From: Owenia fusiformis
Taxonomy: Eukaryota; Annelida; Polychaeta; Sabellida; Oweniidae
Direction: 5' to 3'
NCBI GenBank assembly: GCA_903813345.2
Contig: CAIIXF020000007.1
Location: forward strand, 8,377,730 to 8,441,729
Length of the DNA: 64,000 nt
Position 1 is the first letter of the stretch; each line of letters starts with the position of its first letter. The position numbers and the translations under genes were made by a program. Shown here piece by piece: positions 1 through 20,100 of this stretch. The notes beneath the pieces were generated by a model. The model was not told the origin of the DNA and did not search any database. It saw nothing but the letters and a program-made list of their open reading frames with translations.

Positions 1-361
1 CAGAGCAAGAAGCTTCAGCAAGAACAAATAGATTTGACAGACAGCGACCTCACTATATCCCTTCAAATACGCTCAGACATGTACATATTAGTTTCATGGA
101 AATCAAAACCCATTAAAAATGTAGTCTCTTATACAGGCCCAATAGGCTCTATCTAGCTCTATTAAAATCAACCCAAAAATCTGAATTTCCATCAGAGACA
201 ATTATAATAACATCATTTTTATATGCCTCTACTTTATTTGATAAATTATTGGTAAAAATACCATTTTTGGCAAAATTTGCAATCTTGTAATAACCCCACC
301 CCTACAAAAATGCATTTTTAATTAAAACCCTCCTAGCAATCACATTTTTGTATCGAATCAT
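1..361. other. 3' flank of the SAC3D1-like gene
   Basis: Past the SAC3D1-like stop codon I see 3' UTR and downstream AT-rich sequence, with one candidate poly(A) signal. No other gene is visible. Confidence 0.5.
233..238 (-). promoter_or_regulatory. candidate poly(A) signal of SAC3D1-like gene
   Basis: On the minus strand AATAAA lies about 125 nt after the stop codon, a typical distance for a short 3' UTR. The sequence is AT-rich, so a chance match is possible. Confidence 0.5.
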
Positions 362-9236
<8,875 letters not shown>

Positions 9237-9374
9237 TCTAAAACAAGAAAGTTAGATTACATTTAATTCAACTTTTCCTCTGTCTGAATGTCTAATGGTT
9301 TATAACTTCCTCTGAATTATGATGGAGATTATATCAGATTTTGATATGTTTTCGATTGTAACAATTGTGTATAG

Positions 9375-10341
9375 TAGTGGTGCAACTCGCAAGAAAAATG
9401 CTACTCGAGTAGAAAGTGTGAAAATGCCACTGTAATCAAGTAGTCTACCACTCGCAAAAATGAGGGAAAAATTTAAAAAAAATAAAAAACTCACCTAAGA
9501 AATTCTCCATCTAAAATGTCACTCGACTTTTTGGTGATTATGAGTCAAAGAAAGCATTCTTGAGTTTCAAATTGACTTCTGTGGTAACTTGAAACCATCT
9601 TCTAATTTATTCCACTTACCTTTTATTGTTTCTCCAAATATATTCTTTGAAAATCAGATTTTAAGGGTGTTAATCAGGGTAATTCTGTGCCATTTTATCA
9701 AAAATCTTGTTGCTATCTAGAAACGAGCAATTGTGATCTTGTTGCTACCTAGGAACGAGCAACTGTGATGTCACGTCACACTCATGTTAATTCTGGAATC
9801 ACATGGCAGCCATTTTGGAAATTTCAAAAAAGTTCCCAATTAAAAAGGCTAAATGCTGTTTACAAATTGGAAACTATGGCAGAATCAACAAAGGGTTTGT
9901 GAAATAATTAGGATATGGTTTCAAAATTATGCACATGACAATATATGACTACTAAATGCAGGCAGGGACTTTTAATTGCCAAAAAGTCAAGTGACATTTT
10001 AGATGGAGAAATTCTTAGTCGACTGTTTGAAGACCAAATAGATACAATTTTTTTCGTTTCTTCTATATGTTATTGATGTTATATATAGTTTGTATCAATT
10101 TAGTGAGAATAAATGTAGTTATTCATGCCATAATTGTGTTTGTTTTTAAATATTTTCATTTTGTTTCCGGAATCAATACTTTGTTTCGTTCATTGCATAC
10201 AAAAAAAATCATCATTCCCGGGGTTTAAAACACTTCATAATAAAACATGCCTACTCGAGTTTGAGAAAACGTACTCGAGTAACTATCTTGGACAGGTTCA
10301 ACGAGTGAGTGGCGAGTACTGGCATTCGAGTTGCACCACTA
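9375..10341. mobile_element. nonautonomous hAT-type element with 8-bp target duplication
   Basis: The element begins TAGTGGTGCAACTCG and ends with the reverse complement CGAGTTGCACCACTA. It is flanked on both sides by the identical 8 bp GTGTATAG (9367-9374 and 10342-10349). An 8-bp duplication with short terminal repeats is diagnostic of the hAT superfamily. No transposase frame is present, and an inner inverted repeat (9495-10018) is nested inside. Confidence 0.88.
9495..10018. repeat. inverted repeat nested inside the hAT-type element
   Basis: About 40 bp at each end are complementary (CTAAGAAATTCTCCATCT ... AGATGGAGAAATTCTTAG, continuing through AAAATGTCAC and GACTTTTTGG). It is either a second element inserted in the first or an extended subterminal repeat. 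Confidence 0.75.
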
Positions 10342-10982
10342 GTGTATAGGCATGATTTAAAAGTATTTCCATAAAATCATATATTCATTGTAAATTTTAG
10401 GAAACATCCTGCAATGCTCCAAAGTTTGAAGTTGATTTGTTGATTAACAATTAAGCTTAGACCAATTTTACTTGTAAACTAAAAAAATAAATGAAGTAAA
10501 GCCAATGACTCAAAGGTAAATTAATTTTTGCCAATCTTATGTTATATTTTTTATGTATGAAGGCATGTGTCAATTTCCTTGCTTTTTTCAGGAAAGTATC
10601 ATTACATTGTATTCTTTTAGAATATGTGGTAGGAGTTCAATGGGAACTCCAGAAAATTCCGATATTTCACACTTTCTATTTTTCCAAATTTTCTTTCATA
10701 GTTTCCAGACAACACAGGAGCTACCATTGACCTGTTTCCAGGTTTACTAAAAGTAGACAGTGTAATAATACTTTCCTGGAAAAAGCAAGGAAATACACAC
10801 ATGGCTTCATACTTAATTTTGTACCAGAAAATAACATGTGCAGGTAGAGGAATTTTTTACCAAAATGTTACTTTCCAGCTGAACTTTAAAGATTTCTATG
10901 TTTATATGTCGGTCAATAGCGCTTGCGCGAATGTTTATTGTACAAAAAATATCCGACTTGAAATAAATATCGATATGATATA

Positions 10983-11423
10983 CGAGGGTGATCAATAAAT
11001 AATGGACGCTTTTTTACACACATGCTTTTTATAGACCAATCCATTCGATGTTCTTACCAGTGATACATCATTCAATTATCTATCAACTCTGAAGATTTGA
11101 AAACAAAACATGTAATATATTTTGATATATCTTTATTTCCGTGAAGGAGGTACAGGTACCCCGGGACCGACATGACGTCAAACATTCTGAAGCTATTTTA
11201 GCTTGTTTAACATGCAACATAGTTGAATGCAGGCTGAACACACCATGATGGTCATGCATTACCCCCATTTTGTTATGCCATAACATGTATTATATATTTT
11301 GTCTTCAAATCTTCAGAATTGATAGATAATTGAATGATGTATCACTGGAAGGAAAATCAAAGGGATTGGTCTATAAAAAGTATCTGTGTAAAAAAGCGTC
11401 CATTACTTATTGATCACCTCTCG
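10983..11423. mobile_element. TA-flanked inverted-repeat element (mariner-like MITE)
   Basis: The ends carry GGTGATCAATAA.TAATGGAC in inverted orientation, and TA lies outside both. The subterminal arms (TAGACCAATCC, GATACATCATTCAATTATCTAT, CTGAAGATTTGAA) extend the inverted repeat to about 120 bp per side. No transposase frame is present. Confidence 0.8.
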
Positions 11424-13640
11424 TATATGATATATCTTCTAAACGGATCCCTGTGTGATTGTGAATCTGAGTAAATAGTAGATTTGTGAGGAGCGGGCGA
11501 TAATGTAAAAACTTGGCTATAAATCTTAACATTACTTGTATGTTAACATTTTAATTGAAATAAATTCATTCATAATAGTTTAATTTGGTAGAATTATACA
11601 AACAGAACTGATATTTACCCGATATACTAATAATTAAGGTACAAATCATAAATATATCAAGATAAAATAATCAAAACAGTTAAAACAGGAAGCACTGCGA
11701 AGGTGTGAATTGCGGATATCTTTTCGAATATCCGGTAGAGTCGTAATAGTACCATTCTTTTTTCAAAGATGGCAGCACAATTAAACATGTACGCACAAGT
11801 GTCAGAATAGAACAAGTGTCAAATGGAGCCAATGGACGTAACGGACCTAGGATGAAGAAACTTGAACGGCCCAAAAATTGTAAATGAACTCATGGCGAAT
11901 AAAAGAAAACATTTGAATGGAATCCAAGGCCGACCTCGGGAAACAAACCCCAGATATCCATTTAACATAGCCTAATCCAACTTAAAAACAAACAATATAT
12001 GTTTCACCTGCGCAGAGCCGATCATGGTGGGGGAGGGGTGCGATGGCGGGAGCGTGGCAATTGTTATTTTTGAATTGCAGTTACCCTTATCTCACTTCGA
12101 CTGGCAAGTAGAGAGCCCGGGTCACAGAGGCTTGTAGTAGACTAGATTTTTCCCGTCTATTTGAAATCCATGAGCTTGTCCGAAGGATTTTCCAAGGGAG
12201 GGCGATGCATCATTATGAGGTATCACGGCCTTTTATTAGTTTCATCCTAAGCTTGGTATTTCTGGTTGAAGACAGAAAGATGTGATGCGTATCAGAATGG
12301 CGATGCATAGGCCTACGGTTGGGTTGCCCCCCACACACACACCAGGCGCGCGGGACGCCGCTCTATCGGACTGAGAGCCGATTTGATATTTTTGGGGATA
12401 AAAAACACTCTATCTGGAAAAGTGGTTTTGAAGGACTTCATGTTTGAAAAATAGTGAATTGGTACAATACTATTTAAAACATAATATTTTCTTCCTTTTA
12501 ACTTGGTAAGTTACAAAATAAATTGAGTGAATCTTGAAACCGGATCTGCTCCTCCTCATTGACAAAATAAGGCCATAATTGAGGATATTGAAAAGACGCG
12601 GAATGGATCCATCTTCGTCAACTTCGCATCGAAATAACTATTGATGATGTTTTTGCTAATATATAAGAAAACATACAAAAATGTACATTCACGTTATGTA
12701 AACCATAGATCAAGAATTGCCGATATTTTGACAATGATAGGTCATTAAATTATTGATATTGATTCTAACTTCAGTTCCTTCATTACTGCGCGTTCGATGA
12801 GATAAGATCTTCCACTTAAAAATAAAACATTATTATATATAATTCTCCTCTATGTCTTACACATCAAAATTTGTGGGTCAAAATTAATTTATTTCTGGTA
12901 GGATCGTCCTTTCTTTACTACTTGATTCTGTCAAGGGTGTATACTTTAGTTTAATATACAGGGCGTCCACAAAAAAGTATACCCAACTTCAAATCCAAAT
13001 TACTAGAATCCTAAGCAGTTTTTATAAAATACAAGGTAGTAGTAAAAAGCCTGATTTATTCTCCATCAAATGGTACCAAGATCATTATGTAACTGTCATG
13101 TATCACCGAGCAATCTTGACCATTATGAGAGGAGATAAAATTAGCACCATGCCAAGTTACCCTCCTGTGTGGCAATTGATGTGTAAGACTTATTCTTTTT
13201 CTGTTACGATTAAGTTAGAGGACAGGCCTTCCATACTGAACTTCTTTCTTTTGAACACAAAAAAACATCCACTGTGTCATTCCTACTTGAATGCTAACTT
13301 GGCACACCTTTCATAAAAGTCATGATTGCTCAGTCATCCATGGCAGTTACATGATGATCAAGGTACCATTGCATAGAGGACAAACTAGGCCTTTTACTGC
13401 TACCTTCGTATTTTTTGAAAATTGCTCAGAATTCTCTGGCTCTGAAGGCATGAACTTGGTGTAAGACCACACGAAATTTAGTGTATTATATGTATAATAT
13501 AATATAAAAGTATATATTATAATATTATTAAATGGCGTATTATATATATAATATAATATAATATAAAAGTATATGTTATATATATAGTTATGTATTATAT
13601 TCTTGTAAATGTGTATATGCATGTATTTATTTATATATTT

Positions 13641-14260
13641 GTCTCCTCTGGTCCCCAGTCCCCAGTCCCCAGTAGTTATATATATATATATTTATATCAG
13701 TCCCCAGTCCCTCCTTTATATATGTTTGTGCATATGCATTTACATGTATTTATATATTTGTCTCCTCTGGTCCCCAGTCCCCAGTAGCTATATATATATT
13801 TATATCGGTCTCCAGTCCCTCCTTTATATATGTTTGTGTATATGCATTTACATGTATTTATTTATATATTTGTCTCCTCTGGTCCCCAGTCCCCAGTCCC
13901 CAGTAGCTATATATATATTTATATCGGTCTCCAGTCCCTCCTTTATATATGTTTGTGTATATGCATATACATGTACTTATTTATATATTTGTCTCCTCTG
14001 GTCCCCAGTCCCCAGTAGCTATATATATATTTATATCGGTCTCCAGTCCCTCCTTTATATATGTTTGTGTATATGCATATACATGTACTTATTTATATAT
14101 CTGTCTCCTCTGGTCCCCAGTCCCCAGTCCCCAGTAGCTATATATATATTTATATCGGTCTCCAGTCCCTCCTTTATATATGTTTGTGTATATGCATTTA
14201 CATGCATCTATTTATATATTAGTCTCCTCTGGTCCCCAGTCCCCAGTCCCCAGCTACTTT
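13641..14260 (+). repeat. minisatellite with alternating 119/112-bp units (left arm)
   Basis: The motif GTCTCCTCTGGTCCCCAGT starts units at 13641, 13760, 13872, 13991, 14103 and 14222. Spacing alternates 119, 112, 119, 112, 119 because units carry either three or two CCCCAGT heptamers. Open frames here are translations of the repeat, not a gene. Confidence 0.92.
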
Positions 14261-14267
14261 ATATATA

Positions 14268-14611
14268 GGATAGGTTTTTTTGAAAAACAATTTTGACTTT
14301 AAAGCCCTATAACTTTGTTACACTTTAAGAAACATATCAATTTTTGTTAAAAAAAGTTATCAAATTCAATTGCCTGCCTAACTCGTATTTTTGCAAGGAC
14401 TCAGATGGATGGATATTCTGTCATATGACTTGCGGCAAACCTACCATTTCCCATTGGTTAACATGGGAATGTCGATTTTAAAAAATTCATCAAATTTATC
14501 ATCGATTTTCGACTTGTTGTAATTGAGGAAAAAAATTGAGAAAATTTGGTAATCATGGGGGGCTTTAAAGTCAAAATTGTTTTTAAAAAAAACCTCTCCT
14601 ATATATATATA
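14268..14611. repeat. central inverted-repeat spacer
   Basis: The ends GGTTTTTTT...AACAATTTTGACTTTAAAG and CTTTAAAGTCAAAATTGTTTT face each other between the two minisatellite arms. It may be the loop of the large palindrome or a separately inserted element. Confidence 0.65.
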
Positions 14612-14650
14612 GTAACTGGGGACTGGGGACTGGGGACCAGAAGAGACTAA

Positions 14651-15323
14651 TGGCCTAGTCATATAGCCCGGCCGATGAGGTTACGATGAGCCAGCGATGC
14701 AATTTTCACCGAACTCGGCCGAACACCGGCCGGACATCCGTGGCGTTTGTTGCTTAAAACCGCATCGGTGGTAGCTCGGTGAAATTTTAACTTCGGAGTT
14801 AAATTTCACCGGGCTCTCACCGAGCTCCTTCATCATGTCATCGCAGCCCCATCGTAACCACATCGGAAAACACGTCGGCCGGTGCACGGCCGAGTATCGG
14901 CCGGTGTCCCGTGCATCTGAGACAACCAGAGGACGAGGTTTTTTAACGGACAGCGGCCGAGCTCCGACCGAGCTCCGGCCGATGTGGGACAGAGCATCGG
15001 CCGGTCACTGTTCAAAGCCCGTTAACAACCCGGCCGGCGATCGCACGGTGTCCTGTTACCTGCTGGGGAACCGGCCGTATTCCTTCCGATGTCCGGCCGA
15101 CCTCCGGCCGGTAGTTGCTGTCACATCGGCAGAAAAAAACTACCATTTTGAGACAGACTCCGTACGGTCACCGGCCGGTGTTCGGTCGGTCGCCTGAAGA
15201 TGTCCGGACGGAGTCCGTTCACGTCACCGGGCTCTGCTTCCGATGAGGAGAGCTCGGTGGCACCAAAAAAATCCACCGAGCTCTACCGATGCCGGACATC
15301 GGCCGGGCTATGTGACTAGGCCA
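14651..15323. mobile_element. PIF/Harbinger-like nonautonomous element
   Basis: This 673-bp, markedly GC-rich insert (many CGGCCG motifs) has inverted ends TGGCCTAGTCAYATAGCCCG and is flanked by TAA on both sides (14648-14650, 15324-15326). The uninterrupted repeat elsewhere reads ACTAATATATAAA, so TAA is a true 3-bp target duplication. That 3-bp TWA duplication is characteristic of PIF/Harbinger. No transposase is encoded. Confidence 0.82.
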
Positions 15324-15329
15324 TAATAT

Positions 15330-15914
15330 ATAAATAGATGCATGTATATGCATATACACAAACATATATAAAGGAGGGATTGGAGACTGATATAAATATA
15401 TATATAGCTACTGGGGACTGGGGACTGGGGACCAGAGGAGACTAATATATAAATAGATGCATATATATATGCATATATACAAACATATATAAAGGAGGGA
15501 CTGGAGACCGATATAAATATATATATAGCTACTGGGGACTGGGGACTGGGGACCAGAGGAGACTAATATATAAATAGATGCATATATACAAACATATATA
15601 AAGGAGGGACTGGAGACCGATATAAATATATATGTAGCTACTGGGGATTGGGGACTGGGGACCAGAGGAGACAGATATATAAATAAGTACATGTATATGC
15701 ATATACACAAACATATATAAAGGAGGGACTGGAGACCGATATAAATATATATATAGCTACTGGGGACTGGGGACTGGGGACCAGAGGAACCAAATATTAA
15801 TAAATACATGTAAATGCATATGCACAAACATATATAAAGGAGGGACTGGAGACGGATATAAATATATATATATATAACTACTGGGGACTGGGGACCAGAG
15901 GAGACAAATATATA
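15330..15914 (-). repeat. minisatellite, inverted copies (right arm)
   Basis: Five units of the left-arm repeat lie in reverse orientation (GGGGACCAGAGGAGAC near 15430, 15550, 15661, 15780 and 15895). A sixth (about 14617-14647) is cut off by the Harbinger-like insertion. Together with the left array this forms one imperfect palindrome. Confidence 0.9.
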
Positions 15915-17045
15915 AATAAATATATGCATATACACATTTACAAGAATATAATATATAACTATATATATAACATATACTTTTATATTATATTATATATATA
16001 ATAAGCCATTTAATAATAATAATACAACTATATACAATATAATAATATAGTATATAATATATACTTTTATATTATATTATACATATAATACACTAAATTT
16101 CGTGTGGTCTTACACCAAGTTCATGCCCTTTGAAGTTGGGTATACTTTTTTTTGTGGACGCCCTGTACTAGTATATAGTACCATCAAAATAAAAATAGGT
16201 TTCATGGGCTATATAAAATATCAAAAATTGAATTATTCACCCCAACGTTTGAATGATTTAAAAAATGTGTCTGTTTTCTCAAGTTCGAACTTTTCAAAAA
16301 TGTTGCCAAAAAAGTTGAAAAACAGCATGATTTTATTCAGTAGTCTTGCTTCAGCTCGCACCCCTCGAACCCCTCCCCGGTTAGTGTCTACGGGGCCTTG
16401 AGTATACATGGTGTACAAACCATGTACTATTACTCTAGTATAAAAATATTACGCCCCGTCTACCCCCTTGTCTTCCCTATTATCTATGTCAAAAATTGTT
16501 CAAGAAGAAAGATGATGTTAAAACGGATATAAATTAGATGGGGCGTTTATTGTCCAAGAATAAATATTTTAAAACTCGTGGCAAATGAAGAAAAGCAAAT
16601 AAATTCAAAATAAGCATCTTTTATCCGATACTACAAAAATAACATCTTTCAGTATGAACTGCCCAGATAATAATCCTAGGATGATAAACCAATAGTTTTT
16701 ATGAATGAATTGTGGTTGTAATATTTTCCCGCGAAGTTATTGCGTTGGCCTGACCTTAAATTGATACAGCATTACATTTTGTAGAGTTACTCCCTTTTAA
16801 AAGACATTGTCAAATTTAAAACCTAAGCTGAAATACGATCTTATCCCCTATTCTAATCATTTATGAATAATTCAATTTTTTTTGATAGTAAAAATGAATC
16901 AATTTCCAATATTTATCAAAATGTGATCAAAATTGAATTAACGATAATCTATCAGATGGAGAGTAAGTGCAATACAAGAGACCCGCGCGGATTTGTTCTG
17001 TTAAAAGGTGGTAGTGCGGTTCAATGGGGTATCAATGCGCGAAAT

Positions 17046-17097
17046 ATGTGAGAAAGAACGGAAAGGATGACCAATACAACTTATGGATAATATGTAA
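17046..17097 (+). promoter_or_regulatory. upstream start codons in the leader of exon 1
   Basis: Three short upstream frames precede the start codon: ATG-TGA at 17046-17051, an eight-codon frame at 17067-17090 and ATGGATAATATGTAA at 17083-17097. If transcription begins further upstream they could lower translation of the receptor. The transcription start is unknown. Confidence 0.35.
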
Positions 17098-17109
17098 ATA
17101 TTCGCTTGC

Positions 17110-17176
17110 ATGGCGTCGTTGTCCTACTATTTCGAACTACTATGTACAGTAGTGGTTCTTCTTCTATATGCTAAAG
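17110..17176 (+). CDS. PRTG: protogenin-like exon 1, signal peptide
   Basis: The exon encodes MASLSYYFELLCTVVVLLLY then AK and ends phase 1 at donor AAAG|GTAAGC. The short polar start and hydrophobic LLCTVVVLLLY core form a signal peptide. A stop codon lies in frame at 17095-17097, so the ATG at 17110 is the first possible start in this frame. It joins exon 2 across 10.8 kb, the least certain junction in the model. Confidence 0.75.
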
Positions 17177-20100
17177 GTAAGCATGCCTTTTATTCTCTAT
17201 ATAAACAACTAAATTGACCTAGTTTTTCCGAATGTTTTGACCATACTCAAAATATAACATGGCGGATGAAACCGTGTTGTCCCAATAAGGTCACGGAGTG
17301 AAACAAAATGTTCTTTGATTTCCGATCCATCTGAACGACCCTAAATGACAATTCAAATGAAAAACGATGAACTTATACGTTTGAAAGTTTTCAAATATGT
17401 TTTCCTGTATTGGGATCCCAAGTTTAGTATTTGCTAATCGAGGTAAAAAGAGTGCATAAAATGTACCGGATTTGATTCTTCTAAAATGACCATATCTTTG
17501 TCTAATCGGAATGTTGTTTCCTGTATATATTCTTCATGTTAGTGTAACTTAATGCACAATATAAACAAACACTTTATTTGTTCGGAGTGGCTCCAGGACC
17601 GACAATTGTCGGTACTGGAGACTGTCCAGGGGTATTTGCTGGGGTACCGACAATTGTCGGCGCTCTATCGTCAACTAGTAGTGCCAGATAGAGAACCGAC
17701 AATTGTCGGTACGCAAGTGGCTGCTACGTGTTTTTGCTAGAGAGCCGACAATTTCATAAATAAATCCACTACTTTTACTTTTAGAAAAAACCTTATCACT
17801 GGTAGTCTAGTGGTTAGCGAGCACGACTCGAACATACTCGGTCCCGAGTTCGAATCCCGGCAAGATCTTCTTTTTTTCTTTTGAGGGGGGCATAGTGCTT
17901 CTTTTGCAGTATGGAATCGTACAGGAATTAACTTGTAGTGAGCCATAATTTATTTCGACTAAAATTTATTCAACTTCCATCAAAATTGTCCTACAAGCTT
18001 CAATTAAAAAAACATTTTAAAGCTCTTTTCTTGTTCTATCTAATGGGTCGATATATACAGTTAGGGGAGGGGATGCTTTCGCCCCCGTCACTCTCTACCC
18101 TTACTACGCCATGGCACAGGAGAAATATCTCATTTCGAATATATCACTGTTTACTTTGCGTTTGCTAGCTCTCTCATGCGAGATGGAATCGTGGCCATTA
18201 ACTAAGGGAGCCAAATGCATCAAAAATTGTGCTATAAGGTATGAGTACCGTAATCCAACACCAAATTCGAAAATTCATAACAATACTTGCACATATGGCG
18301 TTCGTGATCAACTATAAAACGCTTACCCACCATAGTGTTATATATCAAAATGCACCTGTCCATATAGGGGTTCGATTGACCTACATCAAATTATAGGGAG
18401 TCAGGTTACTTTTTGAGATATCAGCGTCCGTTTATTGTAATTCGCGTTTGCTACCACTTCCTCAATTCTGATATGACGGGCAAACGCGTAGTAAACATGC
18501 TCACGTTCGGAACTATTTTGACCTACATCGCTATTTTCGTAATTCAAATGAAAGTTGAACTCCTCTTTATTTTGATACCAAATAGTGGCACACTAGGTAC
18601 CCTAGAAGCCAACTATGGGTTATTTAGAACGATACCACAGGTTTTTAAATGGACTATATAGGGGTCATACCTTTTGGCGGATGGATATGGAACCTCATAC
18701 CATAAGCTTCAGATAAAAAACATTCTAGCTATTTTCTTCTATCTAATGGGTAGCAAACTCCCCTTTCTATGCCTGATCGGCTCAGGAGAAATATCCTGTC
18801 TGTTTAGAATATATATAGCCGTTTACTCTGCATTAATAGCTCTCTAACGTCTTACTTGTTCATGTTTTTTATTGGGCCTTTCAACGTTTACTACCATTCC
18901 CTGTTCCCGGGCTACCATTTTTGACTGGGTTTGGTAATCCCCGGGTAATCGGGGCTAATGCCCTCCCCGGGTTTTGCACTTGTTCCCAAAATATCCGTAT
19001 GATATCTGAAATATCCCCCCGCGCATTGCGCATGCGCCAGAAAATTCGAAAATCAATATTTGTCGGTCCTCTAGCGTGTAAACACAGCATATCTCCCGTA
19101 CCGACAATTTATTTGTCGGTCCTCTAGCGTGCCACCACATCAGTGTCTAGAGTACCGACAATTGTCGGTACTCTAGCCTTTACGTTATTTGTTTACTTTG
19201 TTTTGATTACAAAAGTACTATAATAATGACCTTGATTTAGATACACAGAAGTGACAAGTTCCCAGAGTTCTTTGCTCTATAAACTAGCCTAATATGGCCT
19301 TATTTTACTTCCTGCGAAAGCTATTTGGATTTTGATATAATAGCTTTCCCACGGAGCATTTGGACAGCTCAACGATCGTGACCTTTGAAATCGAATTAAG
19401 TCGATCCGCGGCTTACTTTTGGTCTCTAACTGTGTCTTACATCAGTATCATCAATCCGTGTAAGTATTGGAGCGCTGGAGTACTTCTTTTTCGATCAAGA
19501 CTTGTAATTCGTTAGTCGAGTGAATCGTTTTACTGCCAAATTCCAATATGGCGGTTTCTGCTCGGACATTTTCGTAAATCTCCGGAGGTTGTCCGAACCT
19601 AACTAATTCTCAAAATTCATTTCGTTCGTTGCGTATCTCGCACCTAGCAAACCGCCATATTGGAAATAGGTCTGTAAAACTTTAACTCGATGAACAATTT
19701 ACAAGTCTTGATCGAAAAAGAAGTACTCCAGCGCTCCAATACTTACACGGATTGATGATACTGATGTAAGACACAGTTAGAGACCAAAAGTAAGCCGCGG
19801 ATCGACTTAATTCGATTTCAAAGGTCACTATTGATCAGCTGTTCACTTCTCCGTTTGAGAGCCATAAGTTTCAAAATCTAACATGGCTCTCGAAGTGAGT
19901 AAGCCTTATTATCATCAACATTGATCATTTCTGGTTTAGATAGTGTCATAGAATTAGTGATGCTAACAGGGCAATGACTAGTCTATATCCAATAGACTGA
20001 ATTTCAGACTAGAGGATATAGTCTAGCAATGTCCTGCAAACCTAATGCAGAAAAAGTAAGGGGCGGGATTTAAAGTTTTCATAACTTGAAAATACATGGG

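Larger units (their letters stand above)
12959..16165. mobile_element. 3.2-kb nested inverted-repeat structure
   Basis: The outermost ends are inverted repeats starting CAGGGCGTCCACAAAAAAGT and flanked by TA (Tc1/mariner-like). Further in, ACCACACGAAATTTAGTGTA (13469 onwards) faces its complement near 16088-16107. Then come AT-rich palindromic stretches, opposing minisatellite arrays (13641-14260 and 15330-15914) and a central inverted-repeat spacer (14268-14611). A Harbinger-like insertion (14651-15323) interrupts the right arm. The left outer arm holds about 450 bp that the right lacks. Confidence 0.8.
9238..17109. other. intergenic region between divergent genes
   Basis: This 7.9-kb region separates the SAC3D1-like start from the protogenin-like start. 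It contains a hAT-type element, a TA-flanked inverted-repeat element and the 3.2-kb nested structure. A less AT-rich patch at about 11690-12370 (with AAGATGGCAGC at 11767) could hold the SAC3D1-like promoter and 5' UTR exon, but I cannot define a start site. The stretches 10350-10980 and 16170-17000 show nothing clear. Confidence 0.6.

Noticed and set aside
13609-14268. 219-codon open frame (and 175 codons reversed at 15408-15935)
   Set aside because: These translate the minisatellite units (YICLCICIYMY / SSGPQSP repeats). There is no domain, and open frames exist in several frames at once.
14835-15197. 120-codon frame in GC-rich DNA
   Set aside because: It lies inside the Harbinger-like nonautonomous element. 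High GC lowers stop frequency, and no transposase motif is visible.
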